DNA of 64,000 nucleotides from Gammaproteobacteria bacterium Ga0077554 (GTDB lineage: Bacteria > Pseudomonadota > Gammaproteobacteria > Ga0077554 > Ga007554). A program made the position numbers and the translations under genes. The notes below the pieces were generated by a model. That model worked only from the letters and a program-made list of their open reading frames with translations, did not search any database and had not been told where the DNA came from. The DNA lies in assembly GCA_001464585.1 (NCBI GenBank), contig LNFF01000006.1, forward strand, positions 124,001-188,000, written 5' to 3'. Of this stretch, positions 29,078 to 37,231 are shown piece by piece (position 1 is the stretch's first letter; every line of letters begins with the position of its first letter).

Positions 29078-29952
29078 CTATTTTTTGCAATGTAGGCCCA
29101 GCAGGATATTAGCACCCGGAGCAACCCCTGACGCTGCAGATTCTCGTGCCTGACGCTCAGCTTGTTCCCTGTTGAATCGCTTTCCCCCCAAACCACATTT
29201 CCTGGAAAGAGGTAAGATTATTACATATTCTTGTGGCTCCTTCATGGCAGCCTTTAAGGCGTCAGAAAAAGCGTTTTTTGGCTCGTCCGATTCGCCAGGT
29301 TTATCCGTGATCGGAGACGGTGGCGTATGCATAACAGAAGGTGCTTGGTGCCAAAGTTCACTTTTTCGCCTTTTATGTAACGCGTCTTCCCTTGCCTCTT
29401 GTTGAATGAAATCACGCGCAAGGCCATATAAATCGCTGTTTGGTGCGCCTTCAATATCGGGTATAACGATCTGCTTTTGGTTTATCTCTGGCGCTACCGA
29501 TTCATGAGCCTCTGCCTGCCGAATCTCCGATGGCTTAGCCTGGATAACAATAGATCCCTCAACAGCATTTTTTTCCCTCGGGGTGGCATCGACTTCCGTA
29601 CTTGGCGCAGCAAGTGATCGGGTTCGGGATGCCCCTCACGTTGCAGAGGAAGCTCCTTGGCATTAGTCGTTTGCGAGCGGGACGGTGTCTGCGTGTGGGT
29701 CGGTTCCTGGAGTTTTACTATAAGTGGCTGGGTGCGTGGGTCATCACCCACATCGACAGTATCGGTTGATTCTGAGACAACGGCACCAAGGATCAACAGG
29801 TGCAAAATAATCGACAAGCCCAATGAGACCTGAATCAGCGCCTTGCTCTTCCTTTCTTCATCTATTTGGGCTATTAACTGCATCGCGTACTTGTCGGCTA
29901 CTCGGGGGTACTGGACATTAAAACAAGGTATGTATTTTTTGGCAACAACCAT
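29078..29952 (-). pseudogene. Frameshifted gene for a membrane-anchored, TonB-like hypothetical protein
   Basis: Two minus-strand frames join into one reading of about 290 residues. The first (29952 to about 29640) has an N-terminal cytosolic stretch, one membrane helix (SLGLSIILHLLILGAVV) and a Pro/Thr/Gln-rich linker. The second (about 29635 to 29078) continues in another frame through a charged region to the end LLGLHCKK. The switch is best placed at the C-run 29632-29635, since the old frame turns basic and nonsensical after it while the new frame opens there. The architecture resembles TonB N-termini, but no TonB C-terminal domain is seen. It could be a real mutation, a sequencing indel or a programmed shift. 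Confidence 0.65.
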
Positions 29953-29999
29953 GAATTAATGGGATAAAAGTGTCTCTAAAAATCTGTTAAAATTGCAGG

Positions 30000-30974
30000 A
30001 TGCAACAACGCTATCCACTTCTTCGTATTCTTGCCGACGGCCAGTTTCATTCCGGTGTAGCGCTCGGTGCCGCATTAGGCATGGGGCGCAGCGCCGTATG
30101 GAAACATCTGCACGCGCTGGCTGAATGGGATATAGATCTGCACGCCGTGCCCGGCAAGGGTTATCGCCTGGCGCGGCCCGTGGAATTATTGGGCCATGAT
30201 CTCATCCTCAATACCTTGCCACCCACGGCTGCCGCTACATTGTCAGGGCTTGAGATTCATCAAGACATCGACTCCACGAATCGCTATTTAATGAACAAGG
30301 CGCGGCTTGGTGCGCCGTCGGCGCAGGTGTGTCTCGCTGAACGCCAGCAGGCCGGACGCGGTCGGCGGGGGCGGGACTGGGTGTCACCGTTTGGTGCGAA
30401 CATTTATCTTTCGCTGCTGTGGCGCTTCACGCTCAATGCGGAATCATTGACGGGGCTGGGGCTGGTGGTAGGCGTAGCGGTGAACCGTGCGCTGCACGAA
30501 GCAGGCTTAATCGACGCAGGTCTGAAATGGCCTAATGATATTTTGTGGCAAAACCGCAAATTGGCGGGTATTCTCCTCGAAATGACGGGTGAAATATCTG
30601 GCCCCTGCGCGGTGGTGATTGGTGTGGGTCTGAACGTGCGCATGCCCGCTACGCAGGCGATAGACCAGCCGTGGGCGGATCTGGAAACTGCCCTGAACCG
30701 CCCCGTATCACGCAATCAGTTGGCAGCAAGTTTAATCCAGCACATTATCCATGCAATTCAAGAATTTGAATTGCATGGATTTAATGGCTTCGCTCAGGAA
30801 TGGGCGCAGCATGACCTGGCAAATGGTAAATCCGTAGCATTGCACCTGCCCAATCAGGCCACCGTCAATGGCATCGGTCGTGGCGTCGACGCCTCCGGTG
30901 CGCTGCTGCTGGAAGATCACAACGGGGTGCATCATTATCCTTATGGGGAAGTGAGCTTGCGCTTGATGCCTTAA
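30000..30974 (+). CDS. birA: Bifunctional biotin ligase/biotin operon repressor
   Basis: BirA activates biotin to biotinyl-AMP and attaches it to carboxylases; with its DNA-binding domain it represses biotin genes. The 324-residue protein has an N-terminal winged helix (residues 1-65, GMGRSAVWKHLHAL), the biotinyl-AMP loop QQAGRGRRGRDW, KWPNDILW, GILLEM and a C-terminal SH3-like domain. ATG 30000 has only a short AGG close by. It contains a 15-base perfect inverted repeat in its coding sequence. It is followed by coaX, a common pairing. Confidence 0.96.
   Translation: MQQRYPLLRILADGQFHSGVALGAALGMGRSAVWKHLHALAEWDIDLHAVPGKGYRLARPVELLGHDLILNTLPPTAAATLSGLEIHQDIDSTNRYLMNKARLGAPSAQVCLAERQQAGRGRRGRDWVSPFGANIYLSLLWRFTLNAESLTGLGLVVGVAVNRALHEAGLIDAGLKWPNDILWQNRKLAGILLEMTGEISGPCAVVIGVGLNVRMPATQAIDQPWADLETALNRPVSRNQLAASLIQHIIHAIQEFELHGFNGFAQEWAQHDLANGKSVALHLPNQATVNGIGRGVDASGALLLEDHNGVHHYPYGEVSLRLMP
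30747..30780. repeat. Perfect 15-base inverted repeat inside birA
   Basis: The arms at 30747-30761 and 30766-30780 are exact reverse complements separated by GAAT. It encodes part of a helix (IIHAIQEFELHG) without breaking the frame. A stem this long in coding mRNA is unusual. No T-run follows, so it is not a standard terminator. Confidence 0.85.
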
Positions 30975-31039
30975 TGATTTCGGGTAATGCTAAACTTCAC
31001 CCCTGCCACTGTATGACAAGCTTCAAATCAGGAATATTA

Positions 31040-31903
31040 ATGACCATTTTAGTAGTAGACGCCGGAAACACCCGCATTAAATGGGCGATATTCACCCGCC
31101 GTGCAGGGATGCACAAGTGTCGCCAGAGGCAGGATGCCGGAAGCGACCAAGGCGTGCTGGATAATGCCGCACAAGCCGAGCGACCACCGCATTCTGCAGA
31201 CCACTTTCAAACCTTTGCCGCGCAGCATTGGACACCCCTGGTGCGGCCTGCGCGCGTCGTCGTCGCCAACGTCGCCGGGGCGGATTTTGGCGCAACACTG
31301 GCAGCGTGGGTTAAACAGACCTGGGATATTGAAGCCGAATTTGTCGTGCCACAACGCAACGCCTGCGGCATAAACAACGCCTATCTTGACCCGCAAAAAT
31401 TAGGCGTAGACCGTTGGGCCAGCATGATTGCCGCACACCGTAACATCAAAGGCGCTGTGTGCGTGATTGGCTGCGGCACGGCGATCACCTTTGACGTGTT
31501 AACCGCCAGCGGCGAACACCAGGGCGGATTAATTGTGCCCGGCCTGACCCTGATGCGCCGTGCATTACTGGAAAACACCCAGGACATCTTCAATAAAATG
31601 GGCGACGGAATGGATGATGAAAGCAGCCAAACCGCCATTCTGGCGCGCGACACACAAGGGGGCGTCAATGGCGGCACCTTGTATACCGTCATCTCCGTTA
31701 TTGATCGCGTCACCGCCGACCTTGCTGCCGAGCTGGGTAAAGGCATGACGCGCGTCATCACCGGCGGCGACGCCCCCGCCCTGCTCCCCTTATTGGCTGG
31801 TTCTTATCGCCATGAGCCATTGCTGGTACTCCAGGGCCTGTCCATGATCGCGCAGGATACGCAAGAACCGCCACATCCGTGTGCGGCGGAAGATACACAA
31901 TGA
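31040..31903 (+). CDS. coaX: Type III pantothenate kinase
   Basis: CoaX phosphorylates pantothenate, the first step of coenzyme A synthesis, without being inhibited by CoA. The 287-residue protein has the phosphate-1 motif VDAGNTRIKW, LGVDRWASMIAA, the GCGTAITFD motif and RVITGGDAPAL. ATG 31040 follows AGGA and gives the family N-terminus TILVVDAGN; the frame extends to 30974 without similarity. A mildly unusual feature is a charged insertion after residue 15 (TRRAGMHKCRQRQDAGS). The stop overlaps the next gene's ATG. Confidence 0.95.
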   Translation: MTILVVDAGNTRIKWAIFTRRAGMHKCRQRQDAGSDQGVLDNAAQAERPPHSADHFQTFAAQHWTPLVRPARVVVANVAGADFGATLAAWVKQTWDIEAEFVVPQRNACGINNAYLDPQKLGVDRWASMIAAHRNIKGAVCVIGCGTAITFDVLTASGEHQGGLIVPGLTLMRRALLENTQDIFNKMGDGMDDESSQTAILARDTQGGVNGGTLYTVISVIDRVTADLAAELGKGMTRVITGGDAPALLPLLAGSYRHEPLLVLQGLSMIAQDTQEPPHPCAAEDTQ

Positions 31904-32358
31904 GAGTGTTGTTTGCGCTATTGATCATGCTGAATGCGGGATTTTTTATCTGGCAATACAGCATGCAAGAATCCAGTGAAGCACGCCCCCCCACCCCCCT
32001 GGCATTGCCGCCCGACAGCAGCATTAAACCCCTGGTATTATTGCGAGAAGCTGGCACCCCGACACCGAAAGACACCGCTGCCACCGAAAGCCCCGCGCAA
32101 CCACCTGCGCCGACAATCACATCCTGCTATACCATCGGCCCTTTCATCACCGCACCAGAAGCCCAGCGCGCCAGCGTCATGCTCGAAACGGAAGGACTCG
32201 CCGCCCACCCGCGCACTGGCGGATCACTCGACAACCCCGAACACTGGCTAGACATAGGCAACAACGCGGCGGCGCCCACTCCCGTATCCGAAGCACTGTG
32301 GCAAACCTTACTCAGCCTGTTTACCGATATTCAACAGCAACCTCACGCCTGCCAATAA
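31900..32358 (+). CDS. Membrane-anchored SPOR-like protein
   Basis: A 152-residue protein with one N-terminal membrane helix (MRVLFALLIMLNAGFFIWQY), a Pro/Thr/Ala-rich linker, and a C-terminal domain with the SPOR-like pattern CYTIGPFITAPEAQRASVMLETEGL. SPOR domains bind denuded glycan strands at the septum, so a role in cell-wall remodelling is possible. The later half of the domain (HWLDIG...) is shorter than usual. Translation is coupled to coaX by the ATGA overlap. A similar small protein often follows coaX in gammaproteobacteria. Confidence 0.7.
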   Translation: MRVLFALLIMLNAGFFIWQYSMQESSEARPPTPLALPPDSSIKPLVLLREAGTPTPKDTAATESPAQPPAPTITSCYTIGPFITAPEAQRASVMLETEGLAAHPRTGGSLDNPEHWLDIGNNAAAPTPVSEALWQTLLSLFTDIQQQPHACQ

Positions 32359-32379
32359 TATATTAAAAGCAAATTCAAA

Positions 32380-32408
32380 TTGCCTTAAGCCGCGCCTTGC
32401 CTTAAAAT
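32380..32408 (+). promoter_or_regulatory. Promoter of tRNA-Thr
   Basis: TTGCCT (32380-32385) and TAAAAT (32403-32408) are separated by 17 bases and lie about 55 bases before the tRNA 5' end. This is a standard sigma-70 arrangement. Confidence 0.55.
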
Positions 32409-32463
32409 AGCCGACTGCCTTACCTCCATCACAAGTACGCCACACATTTTCACCCTACGCACC

Positions 32464-32539
32464 GCCGGCGTAGCACAGTTGGTAGAGCAACTGATTTGTA
32501 ATCAGTAGGTCGGGGGTTCGATTCCCTCCGCCGGCACCA
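32464..32539 (+). tRNA. tRNA-Thr (anticodon TGT)
   Basis: A 76-base tRNA with acceptor stem GCCGGCG pairing with CGCCGGC, anticodon arm CTGAT-TTGTAAT-CAG with anticodon TGT reading ACA, T-arm GGGGGTTCGATTCCCTC and an encoded CCA end (32537-32539). All arms fold. The element that follows begins with an integrase gene, so the 3' part of this tRNA is the likely integration target. Confidence 0.97.
32512..32539 (+). other. Inferred attachment site (attL) of the ICE
   Basis: Tyrosine integrases of ICEs commonly recombine at the 3' end of tRNA genes, leaving the tRNA intact. Here the T-arm, acceptor stem and CCA end are followed within 180 bases by a convergently placed integrase. I searched for the T-arm/acceptor sequence elsewhere in the window and found no second copy, so core boundaries and attR are unproven. 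Confidence 0.4.
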
Positions 32540-32717
32540 TTTAAAATCAATAGGTTACAAGGTTTCTCTTAAACTTCCTGATTTCTTTATTTAAATCCGT
32601 ACGCCCTGCGTGTAGCGTTTTTTGTATTTACGATTTGTTGTATACAATTATTTTTAATTATTTGCAATAGTTGCTTGCTGCTTGATTCTCAAAAAAAGCA
32701 GCAATTCGGCAATAACA

Positions 32718-33659
32718 TCAAATGAAATCACCCAACCGTGCATTCAGCAGCGAACGTAAATTATCCATATCCACCTCCACATATTCCAGAGTCATCCGCA
32801 TGTCCGTGTGGCCTAACAGATCCTGCACGGTCTTGATATCTGGGAACGGTCCACGCAGGAGTTTTGTTGCCAAAGTATGTCTGAAGCGATGCGGCGAAAT
32901 GGTTTTTCCTAATGTGCGAGACAAGCGTCTGAAGAATCCAGAAAGTTGTTCTTCGGTCATTACATCATGCATGTATCGATCATTAAATAATGTGACATTG
33001 AATACCTGCAAGGCAGAGATATCATCAATAGCCAGCCGTTCCAGCGTACGATTTCGCAGAAAAATAAGCTCAGATACCACTGCTGGCAACAATGGAATCT
33101 CCCATTCACGTCGAGTCTTGCTGCCTTCGACAACTAGGAGCAGCACACCTTGCTCCAAATCAACATGTCTCCAGCACATTTCTATAAGTTGGTGTCGCCG
33201 TATTCCCGTGCTAAAAAGTACTTTAATTACGATAACCCAAAACCATCTCGGCTGGAGATGATCAGTGCCACTCTCGTCTACTGCGTTACCTAGAAGATCG
33301 AGAGCGTGTTTTATTAGCTTATCGTCAAGGGTCTTCTTACGCTTGCGAGGTACGGGTGCAAGCTTTATCTCCTTAAAAGGATTTTTCGTGGCATAACCCA
33401 TGCGTACGGCAAAATTCCCAAGTACCCGCAAGTGCCTGAGATAATTATTCCAGGTGGTTGACTTGGCTCTCGCCAATACTTGATCACGAAATATTAGAAT
33501 CATGTCTCGGGAGATTTCTGTGAATGGGTAAACACCCACAGTGCGATTGAAAATTCCCACCACAAACCGAAAATGAATAACCGTTGCAGGCCTAAGCACG
33601 CTGTCTTGCATATACATGTCAAGCAAGGTATCAAGCGTGATTGAAGCGTGGCAATCCAT
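32718..33659 (-). CDS. Tyrosine-type site-specific integrase
   Basis: A 313-residue tyrosine recombinase that would integrate and excise the element. It has an N-terminal SAM-like core-binding domain (about 5-100) and a catalytic domain with the conserved residues: Arg in STGIRRHQL, HRFRH near residue 262, the LGHTDMRMTLEYV box with the second His and the nucleophilic Tyr of LEYV. The gene points toward the tRNA-Thr and ends about 180 bases from it. The AT-rich gap 32540-32717 holds no gene. No excisionase gene was recognised nearby. Confidence 0.92.
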   Translation of the reverse strand: MDCHASITLDTLLDMYMQDSVLRPATVIHFRFVVGIFNRTVGVYPFTEISRDMILIFRDQVLARAKSTTWNNYLRHLRVLGNFAVRMGYATKNPFKEIKLAPVPRKRKKTLDDKLIKHALDLLGNAVDESGTDHLQPRWFWVIVIKVLFSTGIRRHQLIEMCWRHVDLEQGVLLLVVEGSKTRREWEIPLLPAVVSELIFLRNRTLERLAIDDISALQVFNVTLFNDRYMHDVMTEEQLSGFFRRLSRTLGKTISPHRFRHTLATKLLRGPFPDIKTVQDLLGHTDMRMTLEYVEVDMDNLRSLLNARLGDFI

Positions 33660-33715
33660 TTGAAGGCTTGTACTTCCATGAGTATGTGTTTATCTATTTC
33701 TATCATCATGGAAAT

Positions 33716-35416
33716 TCAGGTTTTATGCAAGACAGTATTTATTGATGGGGCATGTTCTAAAACAAGACTAACGTCAGTGACGACAATGCCTTTCAGCAAA
33801 TGGGTTTTACCGTTGTGATTGCCTTCGGGAAGACGCACCTGATAACTATGGACGTTGGTGTCATCCAACGCACGCAGGTGAATCTTGCGCTGGCAAAACG
33901 CTTTTTGGACACGGTTCCACACTTCTGGGGTGCCCAGGCTACGCGCGTAATCCTTGAAAATCGCAGGGCTGATCAATAGCACCCCTTCGGGCACGGTATG
34001 AACACGCGCATCGGCTTGATTGACGCGCAGACTTCCTTTAGCTACACCCTGCCGTACCCAGGCAAGGAAGCTGGTGGCAAGATTATCGTTACTGACGGCT
34101 CCCTCTTCTTTTTCTTTTCCACTGTGATAGTCAACCCCAGATGATTCATTCAGTGCCTGAGAAGTGTGAGACTGATCATTGGCCGAGGCCGTGCCAATTT
34201 TTTCCAACGCGGGCGCGATGGCATCGGGGATCTCGACTTCGTTATCGGCAGGCGGGATGGCAATGAGTTGTGGCATTACCGTGCCCTTGAACGGTTCCGG
34301 GCGTGCCACCGGATCAGGCCAGATCCGCGAGGCATGAATCCGCAATACCGTCAGTGTGTGTGCCCACCCTTCGCCTTTAACCTCCGCCACCCATATCGCG
34401 CGTTCACCGTTGGGAATGAGGATGCCATGTTCCTGCAACACATCAAAAATCCGATCATTACGCGTCGGGATGCCGGTATGTCCCTCCTGTATCAAGTGAT
34501 CACGTAACGCATCCACGATGCGCTTTGAGACCAGCCAGACATCGTCACCTGCCAGCCAGCCCACCGCGCCATCACGATTGAGAGTTAAATGACCGCGCGT
34601 GATGAGATGACGTAATGTGGTTATCAATTTCTGGTGTAACGGTATGGTGTTGGTGTAGAGAACATTACCGCTGCCCCCCAGGTTGTGGGCCACCGACACG
34701 CCATCCGCTTTACCGACGATGACGCCGAGAATGCCTGCCGTGTCCGCCTGCCCCGTGAGGGTTGCCAACCACGCAGCCAATACTGCCGGGTCGCTTGCCA
34801 GCCACGTCAGTCCCACCTCGGGCAAAATGCTGCGCACCAGCAGCGGTGTAATCGCCTGATGCAAAGCATAACGCCGACCCCGTACAAACTGCATTTGATA
34901 CCACCGCCCCGTGGGCATGGGGCCTGCCCACGGATCCCAACACCCCACGGGGCGTCGATCAGCGCCCAGCAAAGTGACGCGCTGGTCAACGACCGGTTTT
35001 CCAATATCGTGCAAGAGCGCCGCACAAAATACCGCGTAGGTCCACAGGTGTTGTTTCTGGTTGATATCTTCCGGTTCCGCCCCCGGTGGCAACAAATGAG
35101 CGCGGCGTGATTTCATGGCTCTGACCACCACATCCAGGGTGTGATCGAGCATGCCGCCGGGGCCGGCATGATGGTGCGCTTCCGAGGCCGGAAGTTGTTG
35201 CACGAAACGGGCAAAGGTGCTCAATGGTGCGAGATACAAGGCCTCAAAGTGATGTTTGGGTACGGCCACCAACTGCTCGATCTCCCTGACCCGGTGCTGA
35301 ATGACGGGATTCGAGAGCAGCTTAACAGCGTCCAGTACCGGTAACGCATGTTCCGGTGCCAGGAGTAGTTTAGTCTTGGCACGGCCAAACAGCGCGCGGA
35401 GCAACCCCTTACTCAT
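33716..35416 (-). CDS. traI: MOBH-family relaxase TraI of the ICE
   Basis: The relaxase nicks the transfer origin and leads the strand into the recipient. The 566-residue protein has the MOBH signature: HHH at residues 81-83 (EAHHHAGPGGMLDHTLDV) and an HD motif at 136-137 (LLHDIGKPV), the metal site of the HD-hydrolase fold used by this class. The C-terminal part (about 450-560) resembles the TraI_2 C-terminal domain. It fits the PFL_4751-type ICE relaxases. ATG 35416 is chosen because it overlaps the upstream gene's stop by ATGA; the open frame reaches 35701 but that part lies wholly within the upstream gene. Confidence 0.9.
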   Translation of the reverse strand: MSKGLLRALFGRAKTKLLLAPEHALPVLDAVKLLSNPVIQHRVREIEQLVAVPKHHFEALYLAPLSTFARFVQQLPASEAHHHAGPGGMLDHTLDVVVRAMKSRRAHLLPPGAEPEDINQKQHLWTYAVFCAALLHDIGKPVVDQRVTLLGADRRPVGCWDPWAGPMPTGRWYQMQFVRGRRYALHQAITPLLVRSILPEVGLTWLASDPAVLAAWLATLTGQADTAGILGVIVGKADGVSVAHNLGGSGNVLYTNTIPLHQKLITTLRHLITRGHLTLNRDGAVGWLAGDDVWLVSKRIVDALRDHLIQEGHTGIPTRNDRIFDVLQEHGILIPNGERAIWVAEVKGEGWAHTLTVLRIHASRIWPDPVARPEPFKGTVMPQLIAIPPADNEVEIPDAIAPALEKIGTASANDQSHTSQALNESSGVDYHSGKEKEEGAVSNDNLATSFLAWVRQGVAKGSLRVNQADARVHTVPEGVLLISPAIFKDYARSLGTPEVWNRVQKAFCQRKIHLRALDDTNVHSYQVRLPEGNHNGKTHLLKGIVVTDVSLVLEHAPSINTVLHKT

Positions 35417-35852
35417 GTGTAGATCCGGCATTGCTGCGAAGCTGTTTCCGCAGCCAGACTTCCACCTTGTCAGGCACCGGATCAGGATCCCAATGCTGCC
35501 AGACCGTCGGTTTGCCGCGCGCACTGAAATTGCTGAACGATTCTTGGAGCGGATACCACACACCGCCTTGATGGGAAGCGCGATAATAAAATACCGGCAG
35601 ACGTGCCAGCCGCCTGCATAACAATAATTCCCGCAACCGCGAATCGCATAGCTCGGCATCGTCGATGATATTCGCCAAATGACGAAGCAGCGATGGTTCA
35701 TCCGGCGATATGTGTTTCTCCAGTCCCTGAACCTGCGTTACCAGCATGGCAACCACAGGCATCCAGGCGGTAAGTCGCATGCGCGCGAGCGCGATATAAA
35801 ACTGCGACACTAACAACGCATCGTCTGATTCTAAAGGGGGGATAGGATCCAT
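35409..35852 (-). CDS. Hypothetical protein co-transcribed with the relaxase
   Basis: A 147-residue protein of unknown function, not recognised by family. It is soluble and mostly helical in its first half, with no signal peptide or membrane helix, and has a WYPLQESFSNFSARGKPTVWQHWDPDP stretch. Its stop overlaps the traI start, so it is translationally coupled and may be a relaxase accessory protein, perhaps binding the adjacent inverted repeat. That role is inference from position. Confidence 0.65.
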   Translation of the reverse strand: MDPIPPLESDDALLVSQFYIALARMRLTAWMPVVAMLVTQVQGLEKHISPDEPSLLRHLANIIDDAELCDSRLRELLLCRRLARLPVFYYRASHQGGVWYPLQESFSNFSARGKPTVWQHWDPDPVPDKVEVWLRKQLRSNAGSTHE

Positions 35853-35882
35853 TGGTGAGAGTGTGTGAGTAATATTTGCCGC

Positions 35883-35932
35883 GTGTCCAGCGTAAACCCT
35901 GTTAAAACCAAAACAGGGTTTACGCTGGACAC
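35883..35932. repeat. Perfect 21-base inverted repeat, candidate oriT
   Basis: The arms at 35883-35903 and 35912-35932 are exact reverse complements with an 8-base A-rich loop, and GCCGC/GCGGC (35878-35882, 35941-35945) extend the symmetry. It lies in the only gap between the leftward relaxase operon and the rightward transfer operon, where oriT is often found. There is no T-run, so a terminator is less likely. It could also be a shared operator of the two divergent operons. Confidence 0.6.
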
Positions 35933-35961
35933 TGTCTTGTGCGGCTGGTTAGTCTCGTCCC

Positions 35962-36708
35962 ATGAAATTTCTAAACCGCTCACTAAACACTTTGATTGCA
36001 GCCCTGCTGAGTATATCGGCGCTAGGCGTATCGGCCGCACCCGTGAATAAGGCGCCACGCCAGGCGTCTGATGATGTGCTGCGGCAGATGGTGACTGCGT
36101 ACCCTGACATCCAAATTGACAGCGTGTGGGCTTCAGAGATACCAGGACTGTACGAATTGCACGTAGGTAAAGACATTCTGTATGCCACCCAAGAACGTTA
36201 TTTGCTGGTCGGGCATATCTACGATACTAAGGCACGCCGCAATTTGACGCTGGCGCGCTTGATGAACCCAAGACAGTGGCCTGCCCATGCCGCGATTCGC
36301 CTGGGCAAACCCACCGGCCAGAAATTGGCGGTATTCACCGACCCGGATTGCCCCTGGTGCCGCAAGCTCCAAAGTGAGCTGGAACAGCTCAAGGACGTGG
36401 ACATCCACGAATTCTTATATCCGCTGCGTCCAGAGTCTCCCGCCAAAGCGCGCGCCATCTGGTGTAACGCGGATCGCCATCACGCCCTGGTGACGGCGAT
36501 GCAAGGGGGCGCGTTGACCGCCCCCGATGATGCAACGTGTGATATTTCCGCCTTGGAGCAGGCGGTGACTTTCGGGCAAGCGCGCGGCATCCAGGACACC
36601 CCCACGTTGATACGCGGCGATGGTGAAATGTGGGTGGGCTACCTGACCCTGGAGCAGCTGCGTAAATGGCTGGCAGAAACTACGGAAAGCAATGAGGAGG
36701 GTCAATGA
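35962..36708 (+). CDS. DsbC-like thiol-disulfide isomerase of the ICE
   Basis: A 248-residue exported protein (signal peptide to about residue 26) with an N-terminal DsbC dimerisation-like domain and a thioredoxin fold carrying CPWC (DPDCPWCRKL near residue 132) and the cis-Pro in DTPTLIRGDG. DsbC-like proteins in conjugative elements fold disulfide-rich pilus and secretion components in the periplasm. It is the first gene of the rightward transfer operon and overlaps the next gene by four bases. Confidence 0.9.
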   Translation: MKFLNRSLNTLIAALLSISALGVSAAPVNKAPRQASDDVLRQMVTAYPDIQIDSVWASEIPGLYELHVGKDILYATQERYLLVGHIYDTKARRNLTLARLMNPRQWPAHAAIRLGKPTGQKLAVFTDPDCPWCRKLQSELEQLKDVDIHEFLYPLRPESPAKARAIWCNADRHHALVTAMQGGALTAPDDATCDISALEQAVTFGQARGIQDTPTLIRGDGEMWVGYLTLEQLRKWLAETTESNEEGQ

Positions 36709-37226
36709 ATCCGCATCCAACGATTACGAAGCACCTGTGCCTGGTTATGTGCTGCAGTGGCAGCGCGACTGTTCTGGCTGACACATTGCCCGAACCCGCT
36801 GTCTCAGCCGTGCAAGTCGCGCGCTATTCGGTGATGCCACCCACCGCCACACCGGCGCAGGCGGATCTGATGGCCGTCATTGTGAATATCAAATTCCCCC
36901 AGCAGATCGCAACCGTCGGCGAAGCGCTGGACTTCTTGCTGCGGCGTAGCGGCTATCGCTTGGTGGATACCGACAGTCCCGCGATGACTATTTTACAAAG
37001 TTTGCCGTTACCCGCCGTACATCGCCAACTGGGGCCGCTGACGCTGCATAACGCGTTAATGACATTAGCGGGATCCGCGTATCGGCTGTCCATCGACCCG
37101 CTGCACCGTACGCTCAGTTTTAATGCCGGGCAGCCTCCGCCTTCTGATCAGGCACAGGGGGCAGAGGCTGCCCCACAACTTTCCCACGCCGGGAAAGCAC
37201 AGTCTACCCCGAACTCTGCGAGGTAA
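36705..37226 (+). CDS. PilL-type ICE protein (PFGI-1 class N-terminal domain)
   Basis: A 173-residue exported protein with the family pattern VARYSVMPPTATPAQADLMAVIV followed by IATVGEALDFLLRRSGYRL. This matches the PilL N-terminal region of PFGI-1-type elements, related to the secretin-associated TcpQ/PilL domain. The signal region is MNPHPTITKHLCLVMCCSGSATVLA. It is probably part of the outer-membrane or pilus assembly of the transfer apparatus. The Pro/Gln/Ala-rich tail after residue 145 looks disordered. Confidence 0.8.
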   Translation: MNPHPTITKHLCLVMCCSGSATVLADTLPEPAVSAVQVARYSVMPPTATPAQADLMAVIVNIKFPQQIATVGEALDFLLRRSGYRLVDTDSPAMTILQSLPLPAVHRQLGPLTLHNALMTLAGSAYRLSIDPLHRTLSFNAGQPPPSDQAQGAEAAPQLSHAGKAQSTPNSAR

Positions 37227-37231
37227 TGGCA

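Noticed and set aside
32638-32647. Second TTGTATACAA copy near the integrase
   Set aside because: It lies in AT-rich DNA where such a 10-mer can arise by chance and no GntR gene is close; it is not proposed as an operator of the biuret regulator.
33500-33709. A 69-codon minus-strand frame overlapping the integrase start
   Set aside because: It is mostly within the integrase in another frame, with no similarity.
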